Assembly (NCBI RefSeq): GCF_002975435.1
Contig: NZ_PCPT01000012.1
Span: 39,694 to 103,693, forward strand
Reading direction: 5' to 3'
Length of the DNA stretch: 64,000 bases
Source of the DNA: Arthrobacter sp. MYb227
GTDB taxonomy: Bacteria > Actinomycetota > Actinomycetes > Actinomycetales > Micrococcaceae
In this document: positions 1 to 9,704 of the stretch, one piece after another
How positions within the stretch are numbered: position 1 is the first letter of the stretch
Layout: every line of letters begins with the position of its first letter
Translations under genes and position numbers: made by a program
Notes under the pieces: model-generated
The model's database searches: none
Seen by the model: the letters and a program-made list of their open reading frames with translations, nothing else
What the model was told of the DNA's origin: nothing

Positions 1-10
1 AAGCCCACAG

Positions 11-37
11 CTTGCACTCCGGATGCTTGAGTGCCAA
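11..37. promoter_or_regulatory. CIRCE operator, distal copy (HrcA binding site)
   Basis: The sequence reads CTTGCACTC-N9-GAGTGCCAA, close to the CIRCE consensus TTAGCACTC-N9-GAGTGCTAA with exactly nine bases between the arms. It lies upstream of groEL, where HrcA normally binds to repress chaperone genes. It deviates from consensus in both arms, so it is probably the weaker of the two sites. Confidence 0.82.
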
Positions 38-45
38 GATTTGTA

Positions 46-72
46 TTAGCACTCGCACACCCCGACTGCTAA
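46..72. promoter_or_regulatory. CIRCE operator, proximal copy (HrcA binding site)
   Basis: TTAGCACTC-N9-GACTGCTAA matches the CIRCE consensus with a single mismatch in the right arm and the canonical nine-base spacer. It is the second of two tandem CIRCE elements in front of groEL, an arrangement also known for actinobacterial groEL2 genes. HrcA repression with heat-shock release is expected. Confidence 0.92.
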
Positions 73-245
73 TTGGATCGTCTTTTCGAGCCAAACACAG
101 CGGGTTTGGGGATTGTGTTTGAGTGAGTCCTTGACCAAGGCAGCGAGAAGTTTTTGCGGTTGTCCCTATGGCATCGCAGAATCTTCGTCCGTCGCGGGCG
201 TTGCCTCAGGTCGTAGATACGCATGAACGTCCCGAAAGGACATAA

Positions 246-1880
<1,635 letters not shown>

Positions 1881-1914
1881 TCCCCCCTTTGCACCAAGCA
1901 TCTAGCGCTTAGCT

Positions 1915-1980
1915 AACGCGAGCCGTGGAACCGATTATCTCCTAGCATGGGAGGGAGTTGGCTCCGCGGCTCGTTGCGTT
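1915..1980. terminator. Hairpin between convergent groEL and the DUF4031/HD gene
   Basis: An 18-base arm (1915-1932) pairs imperfectly with 1960-1980, and a small CTCC/GGAG stem sits in the loop. It lies between two convergent genes, so a bidirectional terminator is likely, although neither side has a good U-tract. Confidence 0.45.
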
Positions 1981-1992
1981 AAAAGTAATGTC

Positions 1993-2913
1993 TTAGGTGT
2001 TGTTTGATCCCGGATGTGGCGTGATGAGCATGGCAAGCTCGCTAAGTTCCCGGGTGATGTTTTCCCGCGCCGCGCTTTCCCACAATTCACGAGCCCGAGT
2101 TGTTGAATACAACCAAGTAGTGGCCAGCAGCTCACGTAAGATCGTGGATCGTCCCGCGGCAAACGCCGCATCGGAAACGTGCGCGTATTCTTCCCGCACC
2201 GCCGCGGCATAGCGCTTATAAGCCCCCGGGGCCCTTGCCAAAACCTCAAGATCTGCATCGCAGAGTAACTGTCCGGGAAGATCATCGGGGGCAGGATCAT
2301 GCTTGATGGTCAGCTCAACAAGTCGCGCGACCTCCGCACTCAGCTCGGTGGCCAACCCCGCATCGGTTAGGAGCTCGCGTGCCAGGCTTGCCGATTCTCG
2401 TTCATCACTTGCTAAACCCTGATATACGGCATCGTGAAACCACGCCGCAAGATAGATCCCCCGATGCTCGGGGCTTTTCTCGGTGGTCCCGGTGAGTGCG
2501 TCGAGACCTGTAAGCACCGCAAGAAGGTGCGCCCGGTCATGATATTTTCGGTGGCCCTGGGACCAACGCGCCAAAAGGTCTTCGCCCAAGTCTTGGGTAT
2601 TGGGTAACAGCGCATTCCAGCGAGCACGTAAGACGGCGTCAAGGCGTTCGGGGCGTTCGCGGGCCGGAACCCGCAATCCGGAGCGTACCAACCGGCGCAC
2701 CAACTCGGTAGCGCTCACCGGCTGCGCCCCGGCGGCTATGAGCGTTTCATAGCGTTTTTGCGGAACATCATAATGATCTCGGTCAAAGGCGCGCTCGGGC
2801 AGTCCCTGAGCCTGCGCAAAGGCATGTAATTGTGTAAGCGACTGGTCCGAGACCAGATGAGAGAAAATTGTGCCGTGGGCCGGCCACAAGGGAGGATCGA
2901 TTAGTATTGCCAC
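1993..2913 (-). CDS. DUF4031 domain protein with HD-type metal-dependent phosphohydrolase domain
   Basis: This is a two-part protein of 306 residues. Residues 1-85 carry the DUF4031 signature (AILIDPPLWPAHGTIFSHLVSD near the N-terminus, with DHYDVP further on). Residues about 90-290 resemble the COG4339 predicted phosphohydrolases: a conserved H-R-K-Y-H-D-x-x-H stretch, then the AAWFHDAVY motif and a downstream CDADL aspartate that complete an HD-type metal site. The substrate is unknown, and nucleotide hydrolysis is only inferred from the HD fold. The start is GTG with an AGGAGG site fourteen bases upstream, a rather long gap. The gene stands alone, convergent with groEL. Confidence 0.8.
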   Translation of the reverse strand: MAILIDPPLWPAHGTIFSHLVSDQSLTQLHAFAQAQGLPERAFDRDHYDVPQKRYETLIAAGAQPVSATELVRRLVRSGLRVPARERPERLDAVLRARWNALLPNTQDLGEDLLARWSQGHRKYHDRAHLLAVLTGLDALTGTTEKSPEHRGIYLAAWFHDAVYQGLASDERESASLARELLTDAGLATELSAEVARLVELTIKHDPAPDDLPGQLLCDADLEVLARAPGAYKRYAAAVREEYAHVSDAAFAAGRSTILRELLATTWLYSTTRARELWESAARENITRELSELAMLITPHPGSNNT

Positions 2914-2989
2914 GTTCCAACACTAAACCTCCTACGCCTAGGTAACGGGCCCACACACGTTTTCCTCCGCTGCGCGGCGGAGGAAAGGA

Positions 2990-3280
2990 TCAGTAAGTGA
3001 AGAGGCTAGCGTTTGCGGCTTCTGCCTCTTCGTATTGTAATGAGGCACGATTCAGCGCGGTACCGATGGCGTTTAGCGATTCTTCGACACGAATCTGTGT
3101 GTTGCGCCAGTCGACAACCACCGACTGAAAATTTGCCGAGGCAGCGCCTTGCCAGGTGCCCTGCAAATCCTGCAGGGAAGCGGTCATTGCATTGACCTCT
3201 GCGCGTACTCGTTCGATGGTTGACTGTACCGACATTGACTTGGCGGCCATGTCATTGGTGTTGGTGGCGAAAGTGCTCAT
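2990..3280 (-). CDS. WXG100 family protein (EsxA-like)
   Basis: The 96-residue product is all-helical by composition, with a central WQG turn (TWQGAASANF, near residue 44) and no cysteine, matching the WXG100 family of small helical-hairpin proteins exported by type VII secretion. The start MSTFATNT is chosen because GGAG lies nine bases upstream; a longer in-frame reading adds 25 residues that do not resemble the family. The C-terminus ends in YEEAEAANASLFTY, so a YxxxD/E-like export signal is not clear. No EccC, EccD or second WXG100 partner is encoded nearby, so it is an orphan here and may form a homodimer. Confidence 0.85.
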   Translation of the reverse strand: MSTFATNTNDMAAKSMSVQSTIERVRAEVNAMTASLQDLQGTWQGAASANFQSVVVDWRNTQIRVEESLNAIGTALNRASLQYEEAEAANASLFTY

Positions 3281-3416
3281 GATTTTTGCTCCTGCTCTCA
3301 GCGAAAAAACGGAAATGCAGGAAGGCTGCATTCCTGATACCAAGGGTAGAAACACTACGTCCGCCGTGTGCGGTGCATACGGCGGACTGTGGATAACTTA
3401 GCGTGGAAGAAAGGGT

Positions 3417-4943
3417 TTAGAAATCCTGCGCAGAATTATCATCTTCGTCTTCATCTATATCTGTATCAGGCTCGGCAGGAACAAACGGGAGATGGATACT
3501 CATGGTGGCACCGCCGCCGGGGGTTTGACTGAGCCTGATGGAGCCATCGTGTTGAGCTGCGATTGCAGCAACAATGGCAAGTCCTAAGCCCGTTCCACCG
3601 GTTTCACGTTGCCTCGAGGAATCGGAACGATAGAAACGTTCAAAGACCCTATCGGCGTCTTCCTCGGAGATCCCAGGTCCGTGGTCGCGAATTTCAAGCA
3701 CCGCATCAGACCTGCCATCGATCACCGGCTTAACTCCCACAGCAACCTCAATATCGGTTCCCTCAGGGGTATAACGCAAGGCATTTGTCATAAGGTTTGC
3801 AACAATCTGACGAAGCCGCGCCTCATCTCCGCTGGTGGGTGCCGGGCGTGGCGGGGAATTCTGATCGAGTCCTACAAGGCGCACGCGTCGATCAGTGGCA
3901 TTCACCCGAGCATCCTCAACTGTGTCCCCGGCCAGTAGCAACAGATCCACTGGTTTACGTTCTAGGGGCCGCTGTTCATCTAAACGCGCTAGGGTCAATA
4001 GGTCTTCAACAAGTTGACCCATACGCTTTGACTCGGCTTCGATCCGGCCCATGGCTATCTTGAGCATCTCCGGGTCTTCAAGCCCGCCCTGCCTATAGAA
4101 CTCCGAGTATCCCTGAATGGTCACCAGCGGGGTGCGCAGCTCATGTGAGGCATCCTGAATAAAGCGGCGCATCTTGCGCTCGGAGGCGGCCCTGCCACGG
4201 AAGGCATGCTCAATATGCGAGAGCATGGCATTTAGTGATCGTGAAAGCCTACCCACCTCGGTTTCGGGCGGATAATCCTCAACACGGCGGGAGAGATCTC
4301 CAGCGGCAATGGCTGCTGCTGTGCGTTCAACGCGTAGCAACGGCAGCAGGGCCCGGGTGGTGATCCCATAAGCGATCATTGACATGAGTAGGGTTGCCAG
4401 CATGCCGGTGGAGAGCACCAACATTGCGGCCTTATCCACGGTATTGCGTACCGAATCCATGGGCAAGGCATAGAAAATGTCGTTGTTGCTGCCCTTGAGC
4501 GGCCAGACGCGCATGCGCCATCCGGCCGAGTTGGGTAGCGTTCCGGGTACCGTAATTGACGCGGAAATATCGTCGCGTAGGCGCTCAAGGTCGCCGGGGT
4601 CTAGCTTCGGAGCGTCAAGAGGTTTCTGCGCTGAATCTTGCTTGCGTGGCATCAGGTAGACCTGAGCGTTTTGATCATCGAGGATGACCCCATAGAACCT
4701 ATCGAATCCGGCAATGGCAAGATTCAGCGGGGCCACCTCCGTGTAGTCATTGAGCATCGTGGAGGTGATGGCTCGGGTGCTGGTCTTGAGCTCGGAATCG
4801 ACCTGAGCGGTGAGCATTAGGCGCAACGATTGCGCCGAACCAATGGCCGTGACAATGATGCCAGCAATCATCAGTGAGCTCATGAGCGCCACTAGCTTGG
4901 TGCGCAGCGAAACCTGCCGCCAAAAGCGACGCATACCTTGCAC
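3417..4943 (-). CDS. Sensor histidine kinase, PhoR/TrcS-like
   Basis: This membrane-bound kinase senses an unknown signal and phosphorylates the response regulator encoded just upstream. Helix 1 spans about residues 15-37 and helix 2 about 173-195, enclosing an extracytoplasmic sensor domain of roughly 135 residues. HAMP follows (200-255), then the H box DASHELRTPL with the phosphorylatable His267, the N box around Asn387, DHGPG at 420-424 and GGTGLGL at 449-455. The tail (490-508) is strongly acidic. The GTG start is preferred because a GGAAGG site lies nine bases upstream, whereas the ATG three codons later lacks spacing. It is 16 bases downstream of the regulator gene, as an operon. Confidence 0.93.
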   Translation of the reverse strand: MQGMRRFWRQVSLRTKLVALMSSLMIAGIIVTAIGSAQSLRLMLTAQVDSELKTSTRAITSTMLNDYTEVAPLNLAIAGFDRFYGVILDDQNAQVYLMPRKQDSAQKPLDAPKLDPGDLERLRDDISASITVPGTLPNSAGWRMRVWPLKGSNNDIFYALPMDSVRNTVDKAAMLVLSTGMLATLLMSMIAYGITTRALLPLLRVERTAAAIAAGDLSRRVEDYPPETEVGRLSRSLNAMLSHIEHAFRGRAASERKMRRFIQDASHELRTPLVTIQGYSEFYRQGGLEDPEMLKIAMGRIEAESKRMGQLVEDLLTLARLDEQRPLERKPVDLLLLAGDTVEDARVNATDRRVRLVGLDQNSPPRPAPTSGDEARLRQIVANLMTNALRYTPEGTDIEVAVGVKPVIDGRSDAVLEIRDHGPGISEEDADRVFERFYRSDSSRQRETGGTGLGLAIVAAIAAQHDGSIRLSQTPGGGATMSIHLPFVPAEPDTDIDEDEDDNSAQDF

Positions 4944-4959
4944 TGAAAATTACCTTCCC

Positions 4960-5670
4960 TTAGCGACGATCGGAGGTGCGCATCAAATACCCAACGCCGC
5001 GCTTGGTCTGAATCAGCGATGGCCATTCAGGGCGTGAATCGATCTTGCGACGCAGATAAGAAATGTAGGACTCAACAATTGAGGCATCCCCATTGAAGTC
5101 GTACTCCCAGACATGGTCAAGGATCTGGGCCTTGGAAAGCACCCGGTTGGGGTTCATCATCAAGTAGCGCAGCAATTTGAATTCGGTGGGGGAAAGATCA
5201 ATGACTTCTCCGGCACGGCGGACCTCGTGCGCGTCATCATCGAGTTCAAGGTCATCGACGCGGATTACCGCTGTATCTTCTTCGGCCGGCTGGGTACGGC
5301 GAAGCACCGCACGGATGCGTGCAACAACTTCATCGAGGCTAAAAGGCTTGGTGACGTAGTCATCCCCGCCCACAGTCAGCCCGGTGACCTTGTCATCGGT
5401 GTCATCGCGAGCGGTGAGAAAGAGAACCGGGAAGTGTTTTCCGGCGGCACGCAGTCGGCGCGTGATGGTGAACCCGTCCATGTCCGGGAGCATGACATCG
5501 AGCACCGCTAAGTCGGGTGATTCTTTTTCAACTGCGGCCAAGGCTTCGCGCCCATTTGCCGCAGCTACAACCTCAAATCCTGCAAAGCGCAGGGAGGTGG
5601 AGAGCAATTCGCGGATGTTTGGCTCGTCATCGACGACCAGCAGCTTGGCTTCGGGAGTCTTGGCATTCAT
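4960..5670 (-). CDS. OmpR-family response regulator, PhoP-like
   Basis: This 236-residue DNA-binding response regulator has a receiver domain (1-125) with the acidic pocket D14/D15, phospho-acceptor D58, T86 and K108. An OmpR/PhoB winged helix follows (about 135-232), with LSPTEFKLLRYL and the wing GVGYLMR. Reading by eye, phrases such as VDDEPNIRELLSTSLRF, GGDDYVTKPFSLDEVVARIR and LDHVWEYDFNGDASIVESYISYLRRKID resemble mycobacterial PhoP more than MtrA. It forms an operon with the kinase downstream. The regulon cannot be told from this window; phosphate, pH or envelope stress are family-level possibilities only. Confidence 0.93.
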   Translation of the reverse strand: MNAKTPEAKLLVVDDEPNIRELLSTSLRFAGFEVVAAANGREALAAVEKESPDLAVLDVMLPDMDGFTITRRLRAAGKHFPVLFLTARDDTDDKVTGLTVGGDDYVTKPFSLDEVVARIRAVLRRTQPAEEDTAVIRVDDLELDDDAHEVRRAGEVIDLSPTEFKLLRYLMMNPNRVLSKAQILDHVWEYDFNGDASIVESYISYLRRKIDSRPEWPSLIQTKRGVGYLMRTSDRR

Positions 5671-5779
5671 GGACTCTAGTTTGCAACCGTTGCCTGTAAG
5701 AATCCTGTGAGTACCTTGAGTGCGTGATCCATCCTGCCGGAATGCAACGGGTATGAATACTCACCCAATGGTGGGTGGG

Positions 5780-6007
5780 CTAGTTTTTGCGACGCTCACG
5801 AAAACTAAGAAATAAAATCACCATCAGCAAGATGAAGGCAAGGGGCAATCCGTAGAGCCCAATGGCAAGTACCGCTGGTGACAAGGCAACGGAAAGCGCG
5901 TATTGAATCAAGATAATGGTTAGGGCTATAAGCGAAATAATGGCCAGCCCCCCGGCAATAAAGGTCAATGCGCGTTGGATCAGTGGGGTGTTTGCAGTGG
6001 TATTCAC
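5780..6007 (-). CDS. Small hypothetical membrane protein
   Basis: The product has two strongly hydrophobic segments (roughly residues 12-38 and 45-68) and a short basic tail ending RERRKN, so it is probably a two-helix inner-membrane protein. The start is uncertain. A GTG giving MNTTANTPLIQRAL is adopted because the segment before it is not membrane-protein-like, but an AAGG touches this GTG directly and an earlier in-frame GTG exists at 6043. No family is recognised. It stands alone between the two-component system and the divergently transcribed cold-shock gene. Confidence 0.55.
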   Translation of the reverse strand: MNTTANTPLIQRALTFIAGGLAIISLIALTIILIQYALSVALSPAVLAIGLYGLPLAFILLMVILFLSFRERRKN

Positions 6008-6242
6008 CCTTATAACGCTACAGCCAGTAAGTTCCCTTGCCACAATGGCAGCTACACATCAGGTGGGCAGGCCCTAGGTCGTGAATGTCGTACCCTAGAA
6101 GAACAGACTTGACCGTTCCAGGATTTCACCGTTGACCCTTAGATAAGGACCCGGGAACTTGGGATGGGAACTACCAGATGTGGACGTTGTGGGCGCGAGT
6201 CCCAGCGGTGCCCAAGCGATGTAAGAACGAGGTAAGCAAGAC

Positions 6243-6626
6243 GTGCCAACCGGCAAAGTGAAATGGTACGAACCCTCAAAGGGGTTCGGGTTCCTGGTAA
6301 CTGACGAGGGTGAAGAGGTATACATCAATGCCTCCGCGCTGCCCGCTGGGGTGACCGAGCTGCGCGCGGGTACCCGCATGGAGTTTGGAATTGCCGAAGG
6401 ACGCAAGGGCGCCCAAGCGCTGAGCGTACGTATTTTGGAAGCAGTACCATCGGTGGCTCGAGCCAAACGTAAGACCGCCGAAGACACAGCGATCCTGATC
6501 GAGGACCTCATCAAGGTCCTTGACTCGGTATCAAACGGGTTGCGCAAGGGGCGCTACCCGGAGAAATCCCACGGTGCAAAGGTAGCTTCAGTGCTACGCG
6601 CCGTGGCCGACGATCTGGATGCCTAA
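6243..6626 (+). CDS. Cold-shock domain protein, long actinobacterial type
   Basis: The first 67 residues form a cold-shock RNA/DNA-binding barrel: GKVKWYEPSKGFGFLVTDEG contains RNP1 (KGFGF), followed by a VYINASAL segment in the RNP2 position. The remaining 60 residues are a charged helical extension, making it twice the length of a classical CspA (about 67 residues), as seen in Micrococcaceae. The start is GTG with GAGG twelve bases upstream. The downstream DUF3027 gene overlaps the stop by eight bases, so the two are probably co-translated. It is likely an RNA chaperone or transcription/translation modulator. Confidence 0.92.
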   Translation: MPTGKVKWYEPSKGFGFLVTDEGEEVYINASALPAGVTELRAGTRMEFGIAEGRKGAQALSVRILEAVPSVARAKRKTAEDTAILIEDLIKVLDSVSNGLRKGRYPEKSHGAKVASVLRAVADDLDA

Positions 6627-7116
6627 AATCATGGCCCGCAAACCAAAGCTTGACGAGACACTTGCAGCAGCAAAAGACCGTGCGCGCACAGCTCTGCTGG
6701 CAATCACCGAGGATGCAACCATTGGCGAGCATGTCGATGTGATTTGTGATGGCGATCGGTTGGTAACGCACCGATTTGTTACGCTGCAGCCCGGTTACGA
6801 AGGCTGGTGCTGGTTTGCAACTCTGACACGCGTGCCGCGTGCTCAGGCCAAAGACATCACCGTGTGCGAGGTAGGAATCTTGCCCGGTGAAGATGCCTTG
6901 CTGGCTCCGGCTTGGGTTCCCTGGGCCGAACGGGTTCGCCCCGAGGAGTTGGATGCCGAGCGCGAAGCTCGCGAAGAGGCACTAAATGGCAGCACCGGAG
7001 AATCTGTAGCCGCACAGGAGCAAGACCTTGATGCGCCCGACACTACAGAAACCGGGGAAGCGGACGAAGCCGATGAACTTCTTGAATCCGCAGAACTTGA
7101 AGAAGGCAAAGGCTAA
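6619..7116 (+). CDS. DUF3027 family protein
   Basis: This 165-residue soluble protein has a conserved core (residues about 15-112) typical of DUF3027, including VTHRFVTLQPGYEGWCWFATLTR and LLAPAWVPWAERVRPEEL. A low-complexity acidic tail rich in Glu, Asp and Ala follows. Its function is unknown. It overlaps the cold-shock gene, a pairing that recurs in related Actinobacteria and suggests linked expression. The start could instead be the ATG at 6631 (MARKPKLDET), since neither ATG has a clear Shine-Dalgarno and coupling to the upstream stop is likely. A strong terminator follows at 7170. Confidence 0.85.
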   Translation: MPKIMARKPKLDETLAAAKDRARTALLAITEDATIGEHVDVICDGDRLVTHRFVTLQPGYEGWCWFATLTRVPRAQAKDITVCEVGILPGEDALLAPAWVPWAERVRPEELDAEREAREEALNGSTGESVAAQEQDLDAPDTTETGEADEADELLESAELEEGKG

Positions 7117-7137
7117 GCCATATTGGAGACATGCGAT

Positions 7138-7155
7138 TAGTCCACCGGTGGACTA
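7138..7155. repeat. Perfect 18-bp palindrome downstream of DUF3027
   Basis: TAGTCCACCGGTGGACTA is a perfect dyad with no loop, lying 22 bases after a stop codon and before the terminator hairpin at 7170. It is not followed by a U-tract. It could be a protein-binding site or part of a compound transcript end; nothing else ties it to a function. Confidence 0.5.
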
Positions 7156-7169
7156 GTCGACTATAGCTG

Positions 7170-7220
7170 GGTCGGGGCTTGCGATGAACTTTCATTCGTA
7201 AGCCCCGACCGCTTTATTTC
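7170..7220 (+). terminator. Intrinsic terminator for the cold-shock/DUF3027 operon
   Basis: An 11-bp GC-rich stem (GGTCGGGGCTT pairing with AAGCCCCGACC) is followed by GCTTTATTT. The position is 54 bases after the DUF3027 stop. Confidence 0.8.
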
Positions 7221-7231
7221 ACCGTAAAACG

Positions 7232-7262
7232 AAGGGGATGGGAACACTGCTCCCATCCCCTT
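7232..7262 (-). terminator. Intrinsic terminator for serC
   Basis: A perfect 12-bp stem (AAGGGGATGGGA, seven-base loop, TCCCATCCCCTT) lies 58 bases beyond the serC stop. Read on the minus strand it runs into CGTTTTAC. Confidence 0.75.
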
Positions 7263-7319
7263 TGAATCGTTGCCCTCCATGAAATATAGAACCCCTACGC
7301 GCAAGCGTGGAGGAGCTAG

Positions 7320-8441
7320 TTACTTGTTGGCAAGTACATACTCGATGCATTCGATGAGGGAAGAAACATCTGCCGGCTCGATTGAAACAAATGTTGCGAT
7401 ACGTAGCTGGTTGCGGCCTAGCTTGCGGTACGGCTCAACATCAACAACACCGTTGGCACGCAGGGTCTTGGCGATTGCAGCAGCATCGATAGAATCATCA
7501 AAATCGATTGTTGCAATGACGTTTGAACGCTCTTCGGGGGCCACCACGTACGGGGTTGCGAAGCTCGAAGCCTCGGCCCAGTCGTAGATGCGGGATGCCG
7601 AGTCCTGGGTGCGTGCCGCGGCAAACGCGAGACCACCATTTGCGTTGAGCCACTGAACCTGTGCGTTCAGTGATACCAGCGTGGAGAGTGAAGGAGTGTT
7701 GTAGGTCTGGTTCAGACGTGAATTATCAATAGCTGTCTTCAGATTCAAGAAATCCGGGATCCAGCGATCGGAAGCAGCGATTTCCTCGGCGCGCGCAATT
7801 GCGGCGGGGGAGAAGAGCGCAATCCACAGTCCGCCATCGGATGCGAAGTTTTTCTGCGGGGCAAAGTAGTAAACATCTGCCTGTGAAACATCAACGTTCA
7901 ATCCACCGGCTGCCGAGGTTGCATCAATAACAACAAGCGAATCGGCGTCCGCGCCCTCGACGCGGTGTACGGGTGCCGCAACACCGGTGGAAGTTTCATT
8001 CTGCGGCCAGGCGTAAACATCGACTCCTGCCTCGGCCACAGGTACCGGGTGGGTACCCGGAGCGGAGGTGATGATCGAGGACTCGGCTAGGAACGGTGCC
8101 TTATTGGTCGCAGCGGCGAACTTGGAACCAAACTCACCAAAAGAAAGATGCTGGGCCTTATTGCGGACAAGTCCGAAGGTTGCGATATCCCAGAAAGCAG
8201 TCGAGCCGCCAACACCAAGGACTACCTCGTAGTCTTCGGATGCATCGAAGAAAGTCTTCAGGCCCTCCTGGATGTCACGGACAAGGTTTTTCACGGGTGC
8301 CTGACGGTGTGAGGTGCCAAGCAACGCGCTGCCGGCCTCCACCAACGCCTGGACCTGTTCGGGGCGGACCTTTGAAGGACCGGCACCAAAGCGCCCGTCT
8401 ACTGGCAGGAGGTTTTCTGGAATGGTCAGGCCGGTGCTCAT
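7320..8441 (-). CDS. serC: Phosphoserine aminotransferase
   Basis: This PLP enzyme transfers an amino group from glutamate to 3-phosphohydroxypyruvate, the second step of serine synthesis; family members also act in pyridoxal phosphate synthesis. The 373-residue sequence shows the fold-type I pattern: substrate-loop FGAGPSKVRP near the N-terminus, GVGGSTAFWD around residue 80, the cofactor aspartate in VIDATSAAG (173) and the PLP lysine in APQKNF (Lys197). It is closest in style to the mycobacterial type of SerC. The start MSTGLTIPEN is chosen because GAGGAG lies six bases upstream; a longer reading adds 28 unlikely residues. It is monocistronic, with a terminator downstream. Confidence 0.95.
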   Translation of the reverse strand: MSTGLTIPENLLPVDGRFGAGPSKVRPEQVQALVEAGSALLGTSHRQAPVKNLVRDIQEGLKTFFDASEDYEVVLGVGGSTAFWDIATFGLVRNKAQHLSFGEFGSKFAAATNKAPFLAESSIITSAPGTHPVPVAEAGVDVYAWPQNETSTGVAAPVHRVEGADADSLVVIDATSAAGGLNVDVSQADVYYFAPQKNFASDGGLWIALFSPAAIARAEEIAASDRWIPDFLNLKTAIDNSRLNQTYNTPSLSTLVSLNAQVQWLNANGGLAFAAARTQDSASRIYDWAEASSFATPYVVAPEERSNVIATIDFDDSIDAAAIAKTLRANGVVDVEPYRKLGRNQLRIATFVSIEPADVSSLIECIEYVLANK

Positions 8442-8738
8442 GTTGCTCCTCATAAAAGGCTTAGGTTCACTCATCGGGCATGCCGACGCGCTGGAGGGGA
8501 GTTGCGCGGGATGCCGGTAGAACAATAATCCCGCATCAGGTCACCAATTGCGCAAAAACAAGACGTCATTATTAACGTCAGTTGGCTGATAAGCAGGGCA
8601 AAAAGCATGCCAAAGCGATGGAACACACAGTGCTGCGTCGGGGTGAGGTAACAACGTGTCGGGTACCTCACTGCGCTGCGGGTAGAGTGGAGAAGGTAGT
8701 AAATCCGTGTTAAACCAACCCTTGCAGGAGCGGCAGAC
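8442..8738. other. Divergent intergenic region between serC and the DtxR-family gene
   Basis: This stretch holds the leader regions of both flanking genes. An ACGTCA motif occurs twice as a direct repeat about 13 bases apart near 8561-8581, and AGGAG precedes the regulator start. No gene, RNA or clear operator is visible. Confidence 0.5.
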
Positions 8739-9437
8739 GTGTCAGACCTGATCGATACAACCGAAATGTACTTGCGCACCATTTTGGAGCTCGAAGAGGA
8801 AGAAATCACTGCACTTCGTGCCCGCATTGCCGAACGTTTGGGACATTCGGGTCCCACAGTTTCGCAAACCATTGCTCGCATGGAGCGTGATGGACTTGTT
8901 GTTGTAACAACGGACCGTCACCTTGAACTCACGGTACGAGGCCGCGAAGTTGCCACCGGAGTGATGCGTAAGCACCGTCTTGCCGAACGTCTGCTTGCAG
9001 ATGTTATCGGTCTTGATTGGGAGTATGTGCACGATGAAGCATGCCGTTGGGAACACGTGATGAGTGAACGCGTGGAGCAACGTTTGTACAAGCTTCTGGG
9101 TCAGCCCTCGGTTTCTCCCTACGGAAATCCGATCCCCGGGCTTGAGGCTCTGGGAGGTCCGGAATTGTCCGAAATCAGCATTGGTGTTCAAAATCTCGAT
9201 GCGGCGCTATTGGACGGTAATAGCGGTCCGGTACTCGTGGAGCGTCTTGCCGAGACCATCCAGGTGGATCCGGAACTGCTGGTGCAGCTCGATGAGGGCG
9301 GCATTCGCCCAGGAGCCCTAGTCACGCTGGAACGCGCCGAAGATTACGTGTTAGTCCGGGTTCAAGGCATCGAAGGAGCCCTGGAGCTTCCCACCGAAGT
9401 CAGCGCCCATGTATTTGTCCGACGCATGGATAGATAA
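8739..9437 (+). CDS. DtxR/IdeR-family metal-dependent transcriptional repressor
   Basis: This regulator binds DNA when loaded with Fe(II) or Mn(II). The winged helix occupies residues 1-73 and the metal/dimerisation domain 74-140. An SH3-like third domain runs to residue 232. Metal ligands fall at the exact DtxR positions: Met10, His79, Glu83, His98, Cys102, Glu105 and His106, so both the primary and ancillary sites are intact. Glu172 and Gln175 fit the SH3-domain ligands with a two-residue offset. Cys102 favours an iron-type (DtxR/IdeR) over an MntR-type sensor, which usually has Glu there. The start is GTG with AGGAG about ten bases upstream. No iron uptake gene adjoins it. Confidence 0.93.
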   Translation: MSDLIDTTEMYLRTILELEEEEITALRARIAERLGHSGPTVSQTIARMERDGLVVVTTDRHLELTVRGREVATGVMRKHRLAERLLADVIGLDWEYVHDEACRWEHVMSERVEQRLYKLLGQPSVSPYGNPIPGLEALGGPELSEISIGVQNLDAALLDGNSGPVLVERLAETIQVDPELLVQLDEGGIRPGALVTLERAEDYVLVRVQGIEGALELPTEVSAHVFVRRMDR

Positions 9438-9457
9438 CGGAATTGTAACTTTGGAGC

Positions 9458-9479
9458 AAAACCCGTAGGGTTTTTCTTT
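9458..9479 (+). terminator. Intrinsic terminator after the DtxR-family gene
   Basis: A short AAAACCC-GTA-GGGTTTT hairpin is followed by TCTTT, 20 bases after the stop codon. Confidence 0.75.
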
Positions 9480-9504
9480 GGGTCATATATAGATGACCCG
9501 GTTC

Positions 9505-9690
9505 AGATCTGGTTCGCATAACCTTACCGGCGGATTCTGAACTAAAGATCACCGGTAAGGGCGGAGGACCCATTCAACCGTTTCATGGTTCTAAACCATG
9601 GATCTCGGGGTGAAGCTGAGTCCGCCACTGTGGGCTCGGCCGAGTTAGTCTCATGACTCGAATCCGACAGCTAACTTCGCAGGCGATACA
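9505..9690 (+). promoter_or_regulatory. Cyclic di-AMP riboswitch (ydaO-yuaA type) controlling the M23 peptidase gene
   Basis: The leader carries the features of the ydaO-yuaA riboswitch. A TTCGCATAA 5' block has TCGC (9514-9517) that can pair with GCGA (9683-9686) as P1. A CCTTACCGG/CCGGTAAGG stem (9522-9560), a GGAGGACCCA block, GGGGTGAAGC, and the terminal block CCGACAGCTAACTTCGCAGG follow. The same terminal block recurs with few changes in the leader of the next gene. Ligand and class are assigned from the conserved blocks; exact ends are approximate. The last paired strand lies only a few bases before the GAGAGG Shine-Dalgarno, so control of translation is possible. Confidence 0.85.
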
Positions 9691-9704
9691 TGAGAGGTTG
9701 TCTT

